In this document: positions 36,790 through 45,954 of the stretch, in pieces
Layout of the letters: every line of letters begins with the position of its first letter
Position numbering within the stretch: position 1 is the stretch's first letter
Assembly (NCBI RefSeq): GCF_019744875.1
Contig: NZ_JAIETU010000002.1
Coordinates: forward strand, 1,116,001-1,180,000
DNA from: Hyphomicrobium sp.
Lineage (GTDB): Bacteria > Pseudomonadota > Alphaproteobacteria > Rhizobiales > Hyphomicrobiaceae
Direction of reading: 5' to 3'
DNA length: 64,000 nt
Made by a program: the position numbers and the translations under genes
The notes under the pieces: model-generated
The model's input: only the letters and a program-made list of their open reading frames with translations
Told to the model about the DNA's origin: nothing
Database searches by the model: none

Positions 36790-38190
36790 ATGGCGCAAGT
36801 TTCCGAACCGACCGATGAAGTTTCGATTGCCGATATTCTTTCACGGATTTGGCGCGGTCGGGGATGGATTTTCTTTTGCGCCGCGATAGCCACGGCAATT
36901 GCGGCCATTTACATCACGGCATCGGCGGTCCGAGTAAACCGCCCGGTCGTGTATTTCATCGACCTCAACGGTATCACGAACGAGCGCTATCCGGGCGGAG
37001 CGAGATTCTCGCCGCAGAACATCGTGGCACCGGAAGTTCTCTCGGAGGTGCGCCGGCGCTTCCAGATCGATCCCAAGATCAAGATGCGCGCGGCCTTCAC
37101 GGCCGCATACGGATCGCCGATCATCGCGGGAATGCAGCGGTACTACCAGCGCCGGCTCGAGGCGCGCAATCTGACGCAGACCGACCTCACCGCGATCAAC
37201 ACCGAATACCAGAACGAGCTGCGCGCGGCGATCCAGTCGTCGGTTCAGATCGATATCAACCACTCCCTGATGGGTCTCGACACGGCTGCCGGCATGGCCA
37301 TTGCGCGCGCGCTGCCAGAGATCTGGACGGAGGTCTATTCGACGCGCTTCAACATCTTCGCCAATGACGGCGTCACGCCGGTCTCTATCCCGCCGGCGGA
37401 TGAGAAAATGGGCTCGGTCGCGAGCGTCCTCGTTGTCGATGCGGCGCTGGACACCATGCGAAAGGGCCTGAAGGCGCTCGCCGAAGACAACCGCTTCTCG
37501 GGGCTGATGAGCGAACAGGGTGTCTCGGTCGCGACCCTGGCCGAGCGTCTCAGCACGTTCGACAGCATTTACTTCGGCACCATCAAAGCCGTCGCGTTCC
37601 AGGCCAAGGATGGCGTGGGCATCGCGTACACAACCGTGACCCGCCAGAGGCTCGCCGAGCTGATGCGGAACGTTGCGCAGTACGACGCGGCCCTCGACAA
37701 GTTGCTGAGGCCGCGCCAGTCGGTGCCTTCCACCGAGGGCGCGGGCGCGTTCTCCAAGGATGCGCTGCAGCTCGGTGAATCTGGCATTGCGGAAATTCTG
37801 CAACTGGCGGAACGCGCCTCGTCCAACGAGTTCATTCACGAGACCCTAAAAAAGCGCCAGGACACGGCTTTCGAAGCCTCGGCGCTGCAAAAGGAACTCG
37901 ACATCGTCACGAGCGAACAAGCGATCGCCGATCTCGGCATCCCGCGCGAGCAGGCAACCACAGCGCTGAAGGAGTTGGTGAAGCAGTACGACGACCTCCT
38001 GGCGCGCGCCGACGCAAGCCTGCGCACGCAATTCAGGTCGCTCTACACCCCGAGCGCGGGGCCGTTCGTTCCCGGATCTTTCCTGCCGGGTTATGCCGTT
38101 CCCGCTCTCTTCGCCGCGGGGGCGACCGGAGGCCTGCTCGGCGTCCTCTTCGCGTTGTTTGCGAGACGGCGCGGCAGCAGCGCAGCCTGA
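36790..38190 (+). CDS. Wzz-like polysaccharide chain-length protein
   Basis: An inner-membrane protein of 466 residues with a membrane helix near each end (about 25-45 and 435-458) and a large periplasmic part with a coiled-coil stretch (about 340-410), the layout of Wzz/Wzc-type polysaccharide co-polymerases. No kinase domain follows, so it is the Wzz or PCP-1-like form. The sequence is diverged: I see no clear proline-glycine motif before the second helix beyond GPFVPGSFLPGYAVPA. The ATG at 36790 is taken over the GTG 12 bases earlier, without a strong ribosome site for either. Downstream of the WbpBDE-like genes. Confidence 0.7.
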   Translation: MAQVSEPTDEVSIADILSRIWRGRGWIFFCAAIATAIAAIYITASAVRVNRPVVYFIDLNGITNERYPGGARFSPQNIVAPEVLSEVRRRFQIDPKIKMRAAFTAAYGSPIIAGMQRYYQRRLEARNLTQTDLTAINTEYQNELRAAIQSSVQIDINHSLMGLDTAAGMAIARALPEIWTEVYSTRFNIFANDGVTPVSIPPADEKMGSVASVLVVDAALDTMRKGLKALAEDNRFSGLMSEQGVSVATLAERLSTFDSIYFGTIKAVAFQAKDGVGIAYTTVTRQRLAELMRNVAQYDAALDKLLRPRQSVPSTEGAGAFSKDALQLGESGIAEILQLAERASSNEFIHETLKKRQDTAFEASALQKELDIVTSEQAIADLGIPREQATTALKELVKQYDDLLARADASLRTQFRSLYTPSAGPFVPGSFLPGYAVPALFAAGATGGLLGVLFALFARRRGSSAA

Positions 38191-38284
38191 GGGATACGAA
38201 GTCTGACGTGACGCGAAGACTGCGCAGGCGCGGCCTCGCGATCCTCTGGGGCGAGACCACGCCTCGCGGGAAAGCCCTTGAAAG

Positions 38285-39583
38285 CTACGCTTTGACGACG
38301 TTCTCGTAGACGTCCCGGTACTTGCCGCGCGTGTCGATGACGAGGCGCGCGCTCTTCTGGATCATGTCGTAGTCGAAGTCGGAGTGATCGGTCAGGAGCA
38401 CGACGCAGTCGTACGAGGCGATCTGCTTGGGATCGAGCGGCACCGACTTTAGGTCGAAGCGATGCTCACGCATCTTGGGGAACACGGGCACGTTCGGGTC
38501 GGCATACTCGACGATGGCGCCGCGACTGCGCAGGATTTCCATCACCATCACGGAGGGCGACTCGCGCATGTCGTCGACGTCGCGCTTGTAGGCGATGCCG
38601 AGAGCCAGGATTCGGCTGGCCTTGAGCGACTTCTCGCGATCGTTCAGAGCGTCGGCGATCTTGGTCACCACCCACTCCGGCATGGCGCGATTGATTTCAC
38701 CGGCGAGCTCGATGAAGTGCGTGCTCAGTCCGTACTCGCGCGCCTTCCAGGTCAGGTAGAAGGGATCGATCGGGATGCAATGTCCGCCGAGGCCGGGGCC
38801 GGGATAATACGCGGTAAAGCCGAAGGGCTTGGTCGCGGCGGCATCGATGACCTCGAAAATGTCGATACCCATCCGGTCGGCAATCACCTTCATCTCGTTG
38901 ACGAGGCCGATGTTGACCGATCGGTGGATGTTCTCCAGGAGCTTGGTGAGTTCTGCGACCTGCGTCGAGGATACGGGGACGACCCGATCGACCGCGGCGC
39001 CGTAAAGAAGCTCGCCAAGCTCGCGGCAAACGGGGGTCGTGCCGCCGACGATCTTCGGAATGGAGCGCGTCGAGAAGTTGGGATTGCCGGGATCCTCGCG
39101 CTCGGGCGAGAAAATCAGGAAGTAGTCCTCGCCGATGTTGAAACCGCGGCTGACAATATAGGGCTGAAGCACCTCGGCGGTCGTGCCCGGATACGTGGTG
39201 CTCTCGAGCGAGAGGATCTGCCCCTTGCGAAGGTGCGGCGTGATCGTATCCATCGTGCCGGTGATGAACGACAGGTCGGGCTCGCGATGCTTGCTGAGCG
39301 GCGTCGGCACGCAGATGACGATCGCGTCAACATCGGCGATCCTGGAGAAGTCGGCCGTCGCCTCGAAACCGTTGCCCACCATAGCGGAAATGTCGGCGCC
39401 GGTGATGTGCTTGATCGGGCTCTTGCCGGCATTCAATGCAGCGACGCGATCGTGATCGATATCGAAGCCCAGAATTGGAAAGCCCACTTCGCTGAACCGC
39501 AGCGCCAGCGGGATGCCGACGTATCCCAAACCGAGAATGCCGATGACAGCCTTCTTGGCGGCTAGCTTCTCGCGAAGTTGCAT
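38285..39583 (-). CDS. UDP-N-acetylglucosamine 6-dehydrogenase, WbpA-like
   Basis: A nucleotide-sugar dehydrogenase of 432 residues that should oxidise UDP-GlcNAc twice to UDP-GlcNAcA. The start [23 protein letters not shown] drops 23 residues of the track ORF. NAD loop GLGYVG (18-23), [27 protein letters not shown] and the catalytic Cys269 in [15 protein letters not shown] are all present and typical of the WbpA/TviB branch. It lies on the opposite strand, convergent with the Wzz-like gene, and would supply the substrate for the WbpB-like enzyme. Confidence 0.9.
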   Translation of the reverse strand: MQLREKLAAKKAVIGILGLGYVGIPLALRFSEVGFPILGFDIDHDRVAALNAGKSPIKHITGADISAMVGNGFEATADFSRIADVDAIVICVPTPLSKHREPDLSFITGTMDTITPHLRKGQILSLESTTYPGTTAEVLQPYIVSRGFNIGEDYFLIFSPEREDPGNPNFSTRSIPKIVGGTTPVCRELGELLYGAAVDRVVPVSSTQVAELTKLLENIHRSVNIGLVNEMKVIADRMGIDIFEVIDAAATKPFGFTAYYPGPGLGGHCIPIDPFYLTWKAREYGLSTHFIELAGEINRAMPEWVVTKIADALNDREKSLKASRILALGIAYKRDVDDMRESPSVMVMEILRSRGAIVEYADPNVPVFPKMREHRFDLKSVPLDPKQIASYDCVVLLTDHSDFDYDMIQKSARLVIDTRGKYRDVYENVVKA

Positions 39584-39888
39584 CTGGTGCGTCCTGATCA
39601 GGTGGGAGACGAATGCGGTGCGGCTATATTTGCATTTCTGACTTTTCCGCAACCGAAAACTTGGCGGGCGAAAGCCGCGGAAAATCGTAAATGCGACGCG
39701 ATCGCCCCCGCTCCAGGCGGCCGCCCGTGCCCACCATTAGACCGTAAGGGCCGCCATGGAAATAGCCGCGAAATTGTCACGAGGCGGCCGGCAAACCCGA
39801 CAGAATGACGCAGCCGGAAAGCCGGCGCTTTGGGGCACCGATTTGGTGGGCAATGCCGGAGATTTCGCGCCGTCGAAACCGGGCCGGA

Positions 39889-41379
39889 TCAGGCCACTGG
39901 CTTTTCGGCCCGCGTGATGCGCTCGATGAGGCTGGCGCGGCGGACGGGCTTGCGGACGTCGCCGTCTGCTGCGGCTGTATCGGGCGAAGCGACTTTGGAT
40001 GCGGCAGCCCCGTTCGTCACCTCCGACACGCCGTCGAGCGCGCGCAGGAAGCCGCTCACGCGCTGATCCTCGCCCTCGCGGCGCATGCCGGTTTCTTCCG
40101 GACGCGGCGGGCGCGGCGCGTTGATGCGTTCGACCAGGGGCTGCTTGGGGCGGATGTTCGCTTCGCGGCGCGCGCCCGAGGTCGGCAGGGTGCCGGCGCC
40201 GAGGCGGCGCATCTCGTCCATGAAATGAGCAGCCTGGCGCGCCAGCTTTTCATTGGCCGCGGCGATCTCGGCGCGCAGGCGCTGGATGGTGCCGGACTGC
40301 TCTTCGGCCTGAGCCTGCAACGCGCTGACGCGCGCGCGCATCGCGACTTTGCTTTCCTTCATGGTGCGGTCGTCGACGTCTTCCGCTTCATAAGTGGCAA
40401 GCGCGGCCCGCAGGCGCGCCGCCTCGGCGGCGAGGTCTTCGTTGACGGTTTTGAGGGTGCGGATCTCGGTCTCGCGCGCGGCCTGGCCGGCGTTGCCCGC
40501 CTCTGCCATGCCTCGCGCCGAGCGCAGCGCGTTCTCCGCGTCCACGAGATCCTTGCGCAGGCGATTGATCTCCGCCGCGGCTTCCATGCTCTCGGCCGCC
40601 TTTTCGCCCGAAGCCGGCGACGGCTGCGCAGACAGTCCCCCGGCGGACGCGGACACGGCGTCCCCCTGCTCGATGCGCGCGGCGGACTTTGAGAGGGTGC
40701 CCTGCAGCTTGCTGATCACGGACGCCTGCTCGCGCGTCTTGGTGCGCAGGGCCTCGATCTCGGACCGCAGCGCCACTTCGCCGTCGAAGCGGGGGTCGGC
40801 GAGGGTTTCGCGGTTGCGCGCGGCGCGGGCCGCGAGCGTCGCATTCAAGCGGTGAATTTCGTCGCGCTGCTGGGCGTTGATCTGCGTGGCCTCATCCAGC
40901 GCCTGCGACTGGCGGCCCGATGTCTGCGTCAGGTTGCCGATCTCGCGATCGCGCTGTGTGAGCAGCTTCTTTGTCTCGTTCAGGCGATACTCGACCTTGG
41001 GCATGCGGTCGGCGATGGTCTGCTCAAGGACGCGGCGCGCGTTCTCGTGCTCCTCGAGCGCTGAGCGGAGCCGTCCCACCTCGCCTTCGAGATCGCTGAT
41101 GCTGGCGTCGCGGCGGCTGAGCTCCACGCGCTGGCGGGCGGCCGAGTACGTCGCCCGCTCCACCTTCTGCTCGAGCTTATGGATGGTCAGCGCATAGGTC
41201 GCGCGCAGGCGGTCCTTGTCGGCGGCAATCTCCATCGACGTCAAAGGCATCGTGGCGTGGAGTTGCTCGGTGGCGAGGCGCGCGGACCGGCGGCCATAGA
41301 GAGGCGCCAGCAGAAAGCCGATGAGGCCTGCCGAAAAGAATCCGAGCGCAACCAGCATGGCCGACTGGATCGTAATCAC
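39889..41379 (-). CDS. membrane-anchored coiled-coil protein, hypothetical
   Basis: A 496-residue protein with one N-terminal membrane helix (SAMLVALGFFSAGLIGFLLAPLYG) followed by about 350 residues of heptad-rich coiled coil and a charged C-terminal tail (RRASLIERITRAEKPVA). I start at a GTG (VITIQSAML), preceded by agaggga at about 7 bases; the upstream track residues (RNVVVRDVVRDGG) are repeat-derived. The type, with LLAPLYGRRSARLA after the helix, is familiar from Hyphomicrobiales as a hypothetical protein. It may organise the envelope or division, which is inference only. Confidence 0.75.
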   Translation of the reverse strand: MITIQSAMLVALGFFSAGLIGFLLAPLYGRRSARLATEQLHATMPLTSMEIAADKDRLRATYALTIHKLEQKVERATYSAARQRVELSRRDASISDLEGEVGRLRSALEEHENARRVLEQTIADRMPKVEYRLNETKKLLTQRDREIGNLTQTSGRQSQALDEATQINAQQRDEIHRLNATLAARAARNRETLADPRFDGEVALRSEIEALRTKTREQASVISKLQGTLSKSAARIEQGDAVSASAGGLSAQPSPASGEKAAESMEAAAEINRLRKDLVDAENALRSARGMAEAGNAGQAARETEIRTLKTVNEDLAAEAARLRAALATYEAEDVDDRTMKESKVAMRARVSALQAQAEEQSGTIQRLRAEIAAANEKLARQAAHFMDEMRRLGAGTLPTSGARREANIRPKQPLVERINAPRPPRPEETGMRREGEDQRVSGFLRALDGVSEVTNGAAASKVASPDTAAADGDVRKPVRRASLIERITRAEKPVA

Positions 41380-41587
41380 CAGCGCATCCCTCTGGCCATT
41401 CCTTTCATCTCGACCGCCACCGTCTCGAACGACATCTCGAACGACAACATTTCGTACGCCAGCATCCCGTGCGCCAACCGTTGCTCCACGTCGCCACAAC
41501 GAAGCTGCGGCGACTGGCGCTCAGCGACTAAAGCCGCCCGCGATATCCGGCGCAAGTCCGATACGCCAGCGCGGGTTCATCCGTTCA

Positions 41588-42598
41588 CTATAAAGGATTC
41601 CATGTCGGCGCACGGGTATACTTCAAGTACCCGACATTGGCGCCGAGGCGCAGTCCAACGCCGGAACGAATGACCGCGAGCGTGACGTCGTTCAACTTCT
41701 GGAACTGCACGGAGACGCCGCCCACCAAATATGCAGCGCCCTGCACGCCTCCGAATCTCTCATAAATTTCCGAGGGATCGCGAAGGTTGTAGACAAGGAC
41801 CATCGTTTTCGAGCCTTCCGCGCCGGCGTCGTAGCCAACGGTCGGACCCTGCCAGAAGACCTTGTGCTCCCCGGCGTCCTTCGTGAACAGGCGCCCTTCG
41901 CCATAGCGCAACCCCACCACGAAGGCGCCACCGGCGTCTTCGCCAAGGATGTATCCGTTCGGGCGGCCCTGGCTCTTGAAGGCGTATTCCACGGCCTCTG
42001 CCAGACCCTTGCTGATGGCGCCGAAGAAGCCGTGTCCGGCCTGGATGATCTCGTTCTGCGAATAGTGCTTTTCGTCGGACGGCGGCGGGCCGCCCTGGCT
42101 GTAGCCGGGCGCGCCTTCACCCGGCGGCGGAGCATAAGGCTCGCCGTATCCGCCCGGATCGGATTGCGGGGGGGCATTGCCGTAGGCTTCATTCTGGCGG
42201 GCGCGGGTCGGCGAATACGTGTCGTTTCCGGCCGCATAGGGATCGGGCCGGCGCTGCTCTCCGCCATAGCCGCCTCCGCCACCACCGGAATTCGGCGAAT
42301 AGGCGTCGTTCTGGCGTGAGCCGTAGGTGTCGCGCGGGGCGCCCCTGTCGCCGTACTGGTCGCCGTTCTGGCGATAGCCGCCGCCGGAATCGCCGCGCGG
42401 CACATAGGCGTCGTTGGCGGGAGGCTGAGCGCGGCCGCCGTAGCCGCCGTTGTCATATGACCCGTTTGACCCGTTGTCATACGAATCCGGCGCGCGCCAA
42501 GGGCCGTCCTGGGCCATCGCAGGGGCTGCGACTGCGAACACTATCAGCGCCGATCCGGCAGATGCGAACCAGCGGCGAAGGCAGACAAACGTTGTCAT
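41588..42598 (-). CDS. eipA: EipA-like DUF1134 envelope protein with glycine/tyrosine/asparagine-rich region
   Basis: A periplasmic protein of 336 residues. A signal peptide ends at about residue 29 (AVAAPAMAQD). The C-terminal DUF1134 domain (about 178-336) has HYSQNEIIQAGHGFFGAISKGLAEAVEYAF, NGYILGEDAGGAFVVGLRYGEG and VFWQGPTVGYDAGAEGSK. In Brucella the same domain is EipA, needed for envelope integrity. Between signal and domain lie some 145 residues of low complexity (SYDNGGYGGRAQPP, SGGGGGGYGGEQRR), far longer than the linker I expect. The gene has no close partner on its strand. Confidence 0.88.
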   Translation of the reverse strand: MTTFVCLRRWFASAGSALIVFAVAAPAMAQDGPWRAPDSYDNGSNGSYDNGGYGGRAQPPANDAYVPRGDSGGGYRQNGDQYGDRGAPRDTYGSRQNDAYSPNSGGGGGGYGGEQRRPDPYAAGNDTYSPTRARQNEAYGNAPPQSDPGGYGEPYAPPPGEGAPGYSQGGPPPSDEKHYSQNEIIQAGHGFFGAISKGLAEAVEYAFKSQGRPNGYILGEDAGGAFVVGLRYGEGRLFTKDAGEHKVFWQGPTVGYDAGAEGSKTMVLVYNLRDPSEIYERFGGVQGAAYLVGGVSVQFQKLNDVTLAVIRSGVGLRLGANVGYLKYTRAPTWNPL

Positions 42599-42776
42599 GG
42601 GTTATCGAAATCCTTGGATCTCGCAGACAGGCGGAGACGCGCGCGCTGCGCGGTGAAACGAACCGAACCCGACCGCGATTCTTTCCTTAAAGTGTTACCA
42701 AAGTGTGGCTAGATCGCACGCCGTGCGGACACGGATCGACAGCCGGACACGACAAGCCTCACGGGCTAAAAGCTTT

Positions 42777-43619
42777 TCAGCGATCTGAAATTGCTTTGGT
42801 GCGCGCGGCGATCGGATCGCGTCCCCAGGCTACGAAGTGCGGATTGCCGTAACCGCCTTCGGCCTTGCCGTATGAGAGGCGCTTGCCGGATAGATCCGTC
42901 ACGCTTCCGCCTGCCGCCTCCAGAATGGCCTGGCCCGCTGCCGTATCCCATTCGCGGGTCGGGCCGAGGCGGACATAGAAGTCCGCGTCGCCCCGCGCGA
43001 TCCGGCAGAACTTGAGAGAAGATCCGGACCGCTTGACCTCGCCGATGGTGTAGCCGGTGAGGAACGCCTCGGTCTCGGCCGTGCGATGCGAACGGCTTTC
43101 GAGGACGGTCAGTGACTCCGGGTTCGGCTGGCGCGTGCGCAGGTCGCGCAGCGGCAGCGAAGAGAGTGTGGCGTTGGGCTCGTCGAGGGGAACGTGCGCC
43201 TCGACGGCACGGCCCTCTCCGAGGGTGACGTACAAATCTCCCAAGGCCGGTGCGTAGATCATGCCAAACACCGGCGCGCTATCGACCACCAAACCGACGT
43301 TGACGGTGAACTCGCCGACGCGGTTCACATACTCCCGCGTTCCATCGAGCGGATCGACCAGAAAGAACGAGCGGCTCTTGGCCGGGGCCGCACCGAGCGC
43401 CATGCTCTCCTCGGCAATGACGGGCACGCCACGGGCGGCGTTCCACAGGCCCTCCAGGAGCAGAGCTTCCGATTCGCGGTCGGCCACGGTGACGGGCGAC
43501 GAATCCGGCTTCGTCTCGACGGCGACGCCGCACTGGTAGTAGCGCATCTGCGCTTGCCCGGCCGCGAGCACGACGGGAAGGAGGCTTTCGGCCAGCGCGG
43601 GAAAGTCGAACGCCCTCAT
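42777..43619 (-). CDS. cysQ: 3'(2'),5'-bisphosphate nucleotidase CysQ
   Basis: CysQ hydrolyses 3'-phosphoadenosine-5'-phosphate, a by-product of sulphate assimilation, to AMP. The metal-binding motifs of the inositol monophosphatase superfamily are present: AEES near residue 70, DPLDGTREYVN at about 89-99 and EWDTAAGQAILEAAGG at about 222-237. 280 residues. The gene is divergent from chpT across about 260 bases. In many bacteria it stands alone, as here. Confidence 0.9.
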   Translation of the reverse strand: MRAFDFPALAESLLPVVLAAGQAQMRYYQCGVAVETKPDSSPVTVADRESEALLLEGLWNAARGVPVIAEESMALGAAPAKSRSFFLVDPLDGTREYVNRVGEFTVNVGLVVDSAPVFGMIYAPALGDLYVTLGEGRAVEAHVPLDEPNATLSSLPLRDLRTRQPNPESLTVLESRSHRTAETEAFLTGYTIGEVKRSGSSLKFCRIARGDADFYVRLGPTREWDTAAGQAILEAAGGSVTDLSGKRLSYGKAEGGYGNPHFVAWGRDPIAARTKAISDR

Positions 43620-43877
43620 CGGACAGCGCCCCGATTCGTTTCCTGTAACCCCATCCGGCGCGCCCGCCGCGATCCTGCGTGTCCGTCAAGACTCATATGC
43701 CGCTCAATGTCCGCCGTGCGAATCGTCATTGCCGGATCGGGCTTTGCAGATCCACCGGGCGCCGTGTATCAGAACACACAAGCCCGGACGCGCCCTCGAT
43801 CCTGCGCGCGGCCGGCCCCGGAAGGGCCGAACCACGACACGAGACTACATGCAGATCGATCGCCAGGGGGTTTTTCT

Positions 43878-44516
43878 ATGACTGATCGCGTTCATCCCAC
43901 CGATCTCGAGCTTGCTGCCCTCATTTCGAGCAAGATCTGCCATGACGTCATCGGCCCGGTGGGGGCAATCTACAACGGTCTGGAAATCCTGAGCGAGGAT
44001 GACGACGCCGAGGCGCAGGCCTATGCGCTCAGCGTCATCCGGAACGTGACGGAGCAGGCATCGGCCCGCCTGCAGTTCGCGCGATTCGCGTTCGGCGCCG
44101 CCGGATCGGCCGGATCGCTCATCGACCTCGGCACCGCCGAGCAGATTTCCCGGGGGTTCCTCGGCGCCGGCAAGCACAAGCTCGTCTGGCAGGGCCTCGG
44201 CGGCCATATGTCCAAGGACAAGGTCAAGTTGCTTCTCAACCTCATCGCCGTCGCCATCACCGCGCTCCCGCGCGGCGGCGAGATCGCCGTGCTGATGTCC
44301 GGCACCAACGAGAGCCCGAACTTCGTGCTGCGCTGCCAGGGCACGAGCGCGCGCCCGCCGATGCACCTCGGGGAGTTCATTTCCGGCGAAGGCGTGCCCC
44401 CCTTGGATGCGATGACCATCCAGAGCTACTACACGTGGCGGCTGGCGCAGACGGCAGGCATGACGCTGTCGATCGTCAAGGACGGGCAGGACATCCTACT
44501 GTCCGCCCTCGGTTAA
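43878..44516 (+). CDS. chpT: histidine phosphotransferase ChpT
   Basis: ChpT passes phosphate from the kinase CckA to the regulators CtrA and CpdR and so drives the alphaproteobacterial cell cycle. The start MTDRVHPTDLELAAL has aggggg upstream; the track ORF reads on from the cysQ shadow. The phosphorylated histidine is His22 in SSKICHDVIGPVGAIYNGLE. The C-terminal half is a degenerate ATPase-like domain (LLLNLIAVAITALPRGGEIAV), as known for the family. 212 residues. A single-domain response regulator follows 232 bases downstream. Confidence 0.92.
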   Translation: MTDRVHPTDLELAALISSKICHDVIGPVGAIYNGLEILSEDDDAEAQAYALSVIRNVTEQASARLQFARFAFGAAGSAGSLIDLGTAEQISRGFLGAGKHKLVWQGLGGHMSKDKVKLLLNLIAVAITALPRGGEIAVLMSGTNESPNFVLRCQGTSARPPMHLGEFISGEGVPPLDAMTIQSYYTWRLAQTAGMTLSIVKDGQDILLSALG

Positions 44517-44748
44517 CTTCTAAGCGCGCGCCCCCAGCGCGCGGAACATCCCCCGTGGGGAGTGGAAAATACGCATCCGCACAAGGGTGATAGTGCACCC
44601 TTAGGGGTCAGCCGCGACCACGCAAAGACTGCATTCGAGCGGCTTCCTCAACCAGTCATTAACTCCTTTACATCACAAATGACTTGGTCCGCGCGCGACG
44701 CGGATGGATCGCCTTCCCGCAGGGGAAGAGCGCGCGCTCGAGGCTCTG

Positions 44749-45210
44749 ATGAAGCGCTGTCTCATCGCCGATCATTCCGAGGTTGTCCGCAAAGTCGCGC
44801 GGCACTACCTCGAATCGTTGTCGTGCGAGGTGGTAGAAGCCCGGAACGCCGACGAAGCGCTGCATGTGATCAGCACCCAGAACATTGCGGCCGTGCTGCT
44901 GGACTGGCGGCTGCCGGGCAAGACGACCGTCGAATTCCTCTCGGCGCTTCGCTTCTCCGGCATCGAGCATCGCCCGCTCGTGATCTACATCACGACCGAG
45001 AACGATCCGGCCGATATCCGCAAAGCCTTCGCGGCCGGCGCACATACCTACCTCCTGAAGCCGTTCGACCGCGAATCGTTCACGGAGACGATGCGGAACG
45101 CCGCGCTCGCCCCCATCACGGTCGGCGGGCCGTCGCCCACAGCCGGCGGGTCCGGATACGGGCATAGCGACGTGCACATGCCCGCATCCGCATCCTCGAT
45201 GCGGCCCTAA
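44749..45210 (+). CDS. single-domain response regulator, diverged
   Basis: A 153-residue receiver protein started at MKRCLIADHSEVVRKVARHYLE. The phosphorylation site is Asp52 (VLLDWRLPG), with Thr82/Thr83 in YITTEND and Lys104 in YLLKPFD. The acidic pair that normally reads DD is Asp8-His9 (IADHSEV), so one metal ligand is replaced. A 35-residue tail rich in Ser, Gly and Pro follows the domain. Proteins with the MKRCLIVDDSxVIRKVARxxLE beginning are common near chpT in Hyphomicrobiales. It may be an output or modulator of the ChpT relay; that link is inferred. Confidence 0.85.
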   Translation: MKRCLIADHSEVVRKVARHYLESLSCEVVEARNADEALHVISTQNIAAVLLDWRLPGKTTVEFLSALRFSGIEHRPLVIYITTENDPADIRKAFAAGAHTYLLKPFDRESFTETMRNAALAPITVGGPSPTAGGSGYGHSDVHMPASASSMRP

Positions 45211-45330
45211 CAGGGCACGCCCGGATCGTTCCGGCCCCTCGTCCCGCGCCTCCTCGTTCTTCCTGAGACTGGCCTCGCGCCTTGCCGCTTGCTAAAGCGT
45301 CCCTTCCGCGATCTCCGGTGAGGACATCTT

Positions 45331-45954
45331 TTGCTGCGAGTCGAGCACCTCAGAATTGGACAGCTTCCGCCGCTGTCGTTCGCCGTCACGGGTGGAGAAT
45401 GCCTGGCCATCGAGGGGCCATCCGGCTCCGGCAAGACGCGCATCCTGCGGGCCATCGCCGACCTCGACCCGAACGAGGGACATCTCTTCATCGACGGACA
45501 TGAGCGTGGCGAGGTGGCGGCCACGGACTGGCGCAAGCTGGCCCGCTATGTTGCCGCCGAACCCGGCTGGTGGGCGGATACGCCCCGCGCTACGCTGCCC
45601 ACCACGGCCGCGGCCCAAGCCCGCGCGGCGCGGCTCATTTCGGCGCTCGGCCTCGACCAGGAGGTTCTCGACCGCCCCGTCAGCCTGCTTTCGACCGGCG
45701 AGCGCCAGCGGATCGCGCTGGTGCGCGCGCTCATCGACGAGCCCAAGGTGCTGCTGCTCGACGAACCGACAGGGCCGCTCGATGTCGCCTCGAGCGCGCT
45801 CGTCGAGGAGCTGATCCGCTTTCAACTGCTGGCCGGACGATGCGTGCTGATCGCCAGCCACGACGCGGCGCTGGTCGGACGCCTCGCCCACGCGCGGCTC
45901 CAGCTCGGCCCCCTCAAACGCTCGACAAGCGGCGGAAAGGGCGCACAGCCATGA
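45331..45954 (+). CDS. fetA: ABC exporter ATP-binding subunit, FetA/YbbL-like
   Basis: The ATPase of a FetAB-type transporter, linked in E. coli to iron export and peroxide tolerance. The 207 residues hold Walker A GPSGSGKT (29-36), a signature LSTGE (120-124) and Walker B LLLDEPTGPLD (141-151). The Q-loop reads YVAAEPGWWADTP, with no glutamine where one is expected. The start is TTG with gagga about 6 bases upstream. It overlaps the permease gene by 4 bases (ATGA). Confidence 0.85.
   Translation: MLRVEHLRIGQLPPLSFAVTGGECLAIEGPSGSGKTRILRAIADLDPNEGHLFIDGHERGEVAATDWRKLARYVAAEPGWWADTPRATLPTTAAAQARAARLISALGLDQEVLDRPVSLLSTGERQRIALVRALIDEPKVLLLDEPTGPLDVASSALVEELIRFQLLAGRCVLIASHDAALVGRLAHARLQLGPLKRSTSGGKGAQP

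Noticed and set aside
44640-44680. Possible CtrA site (cattaactcctttacatc) before the response regulator
   Set aside because: Only the first TTAA half-site is present; the second half-site at the required spacing is acat.
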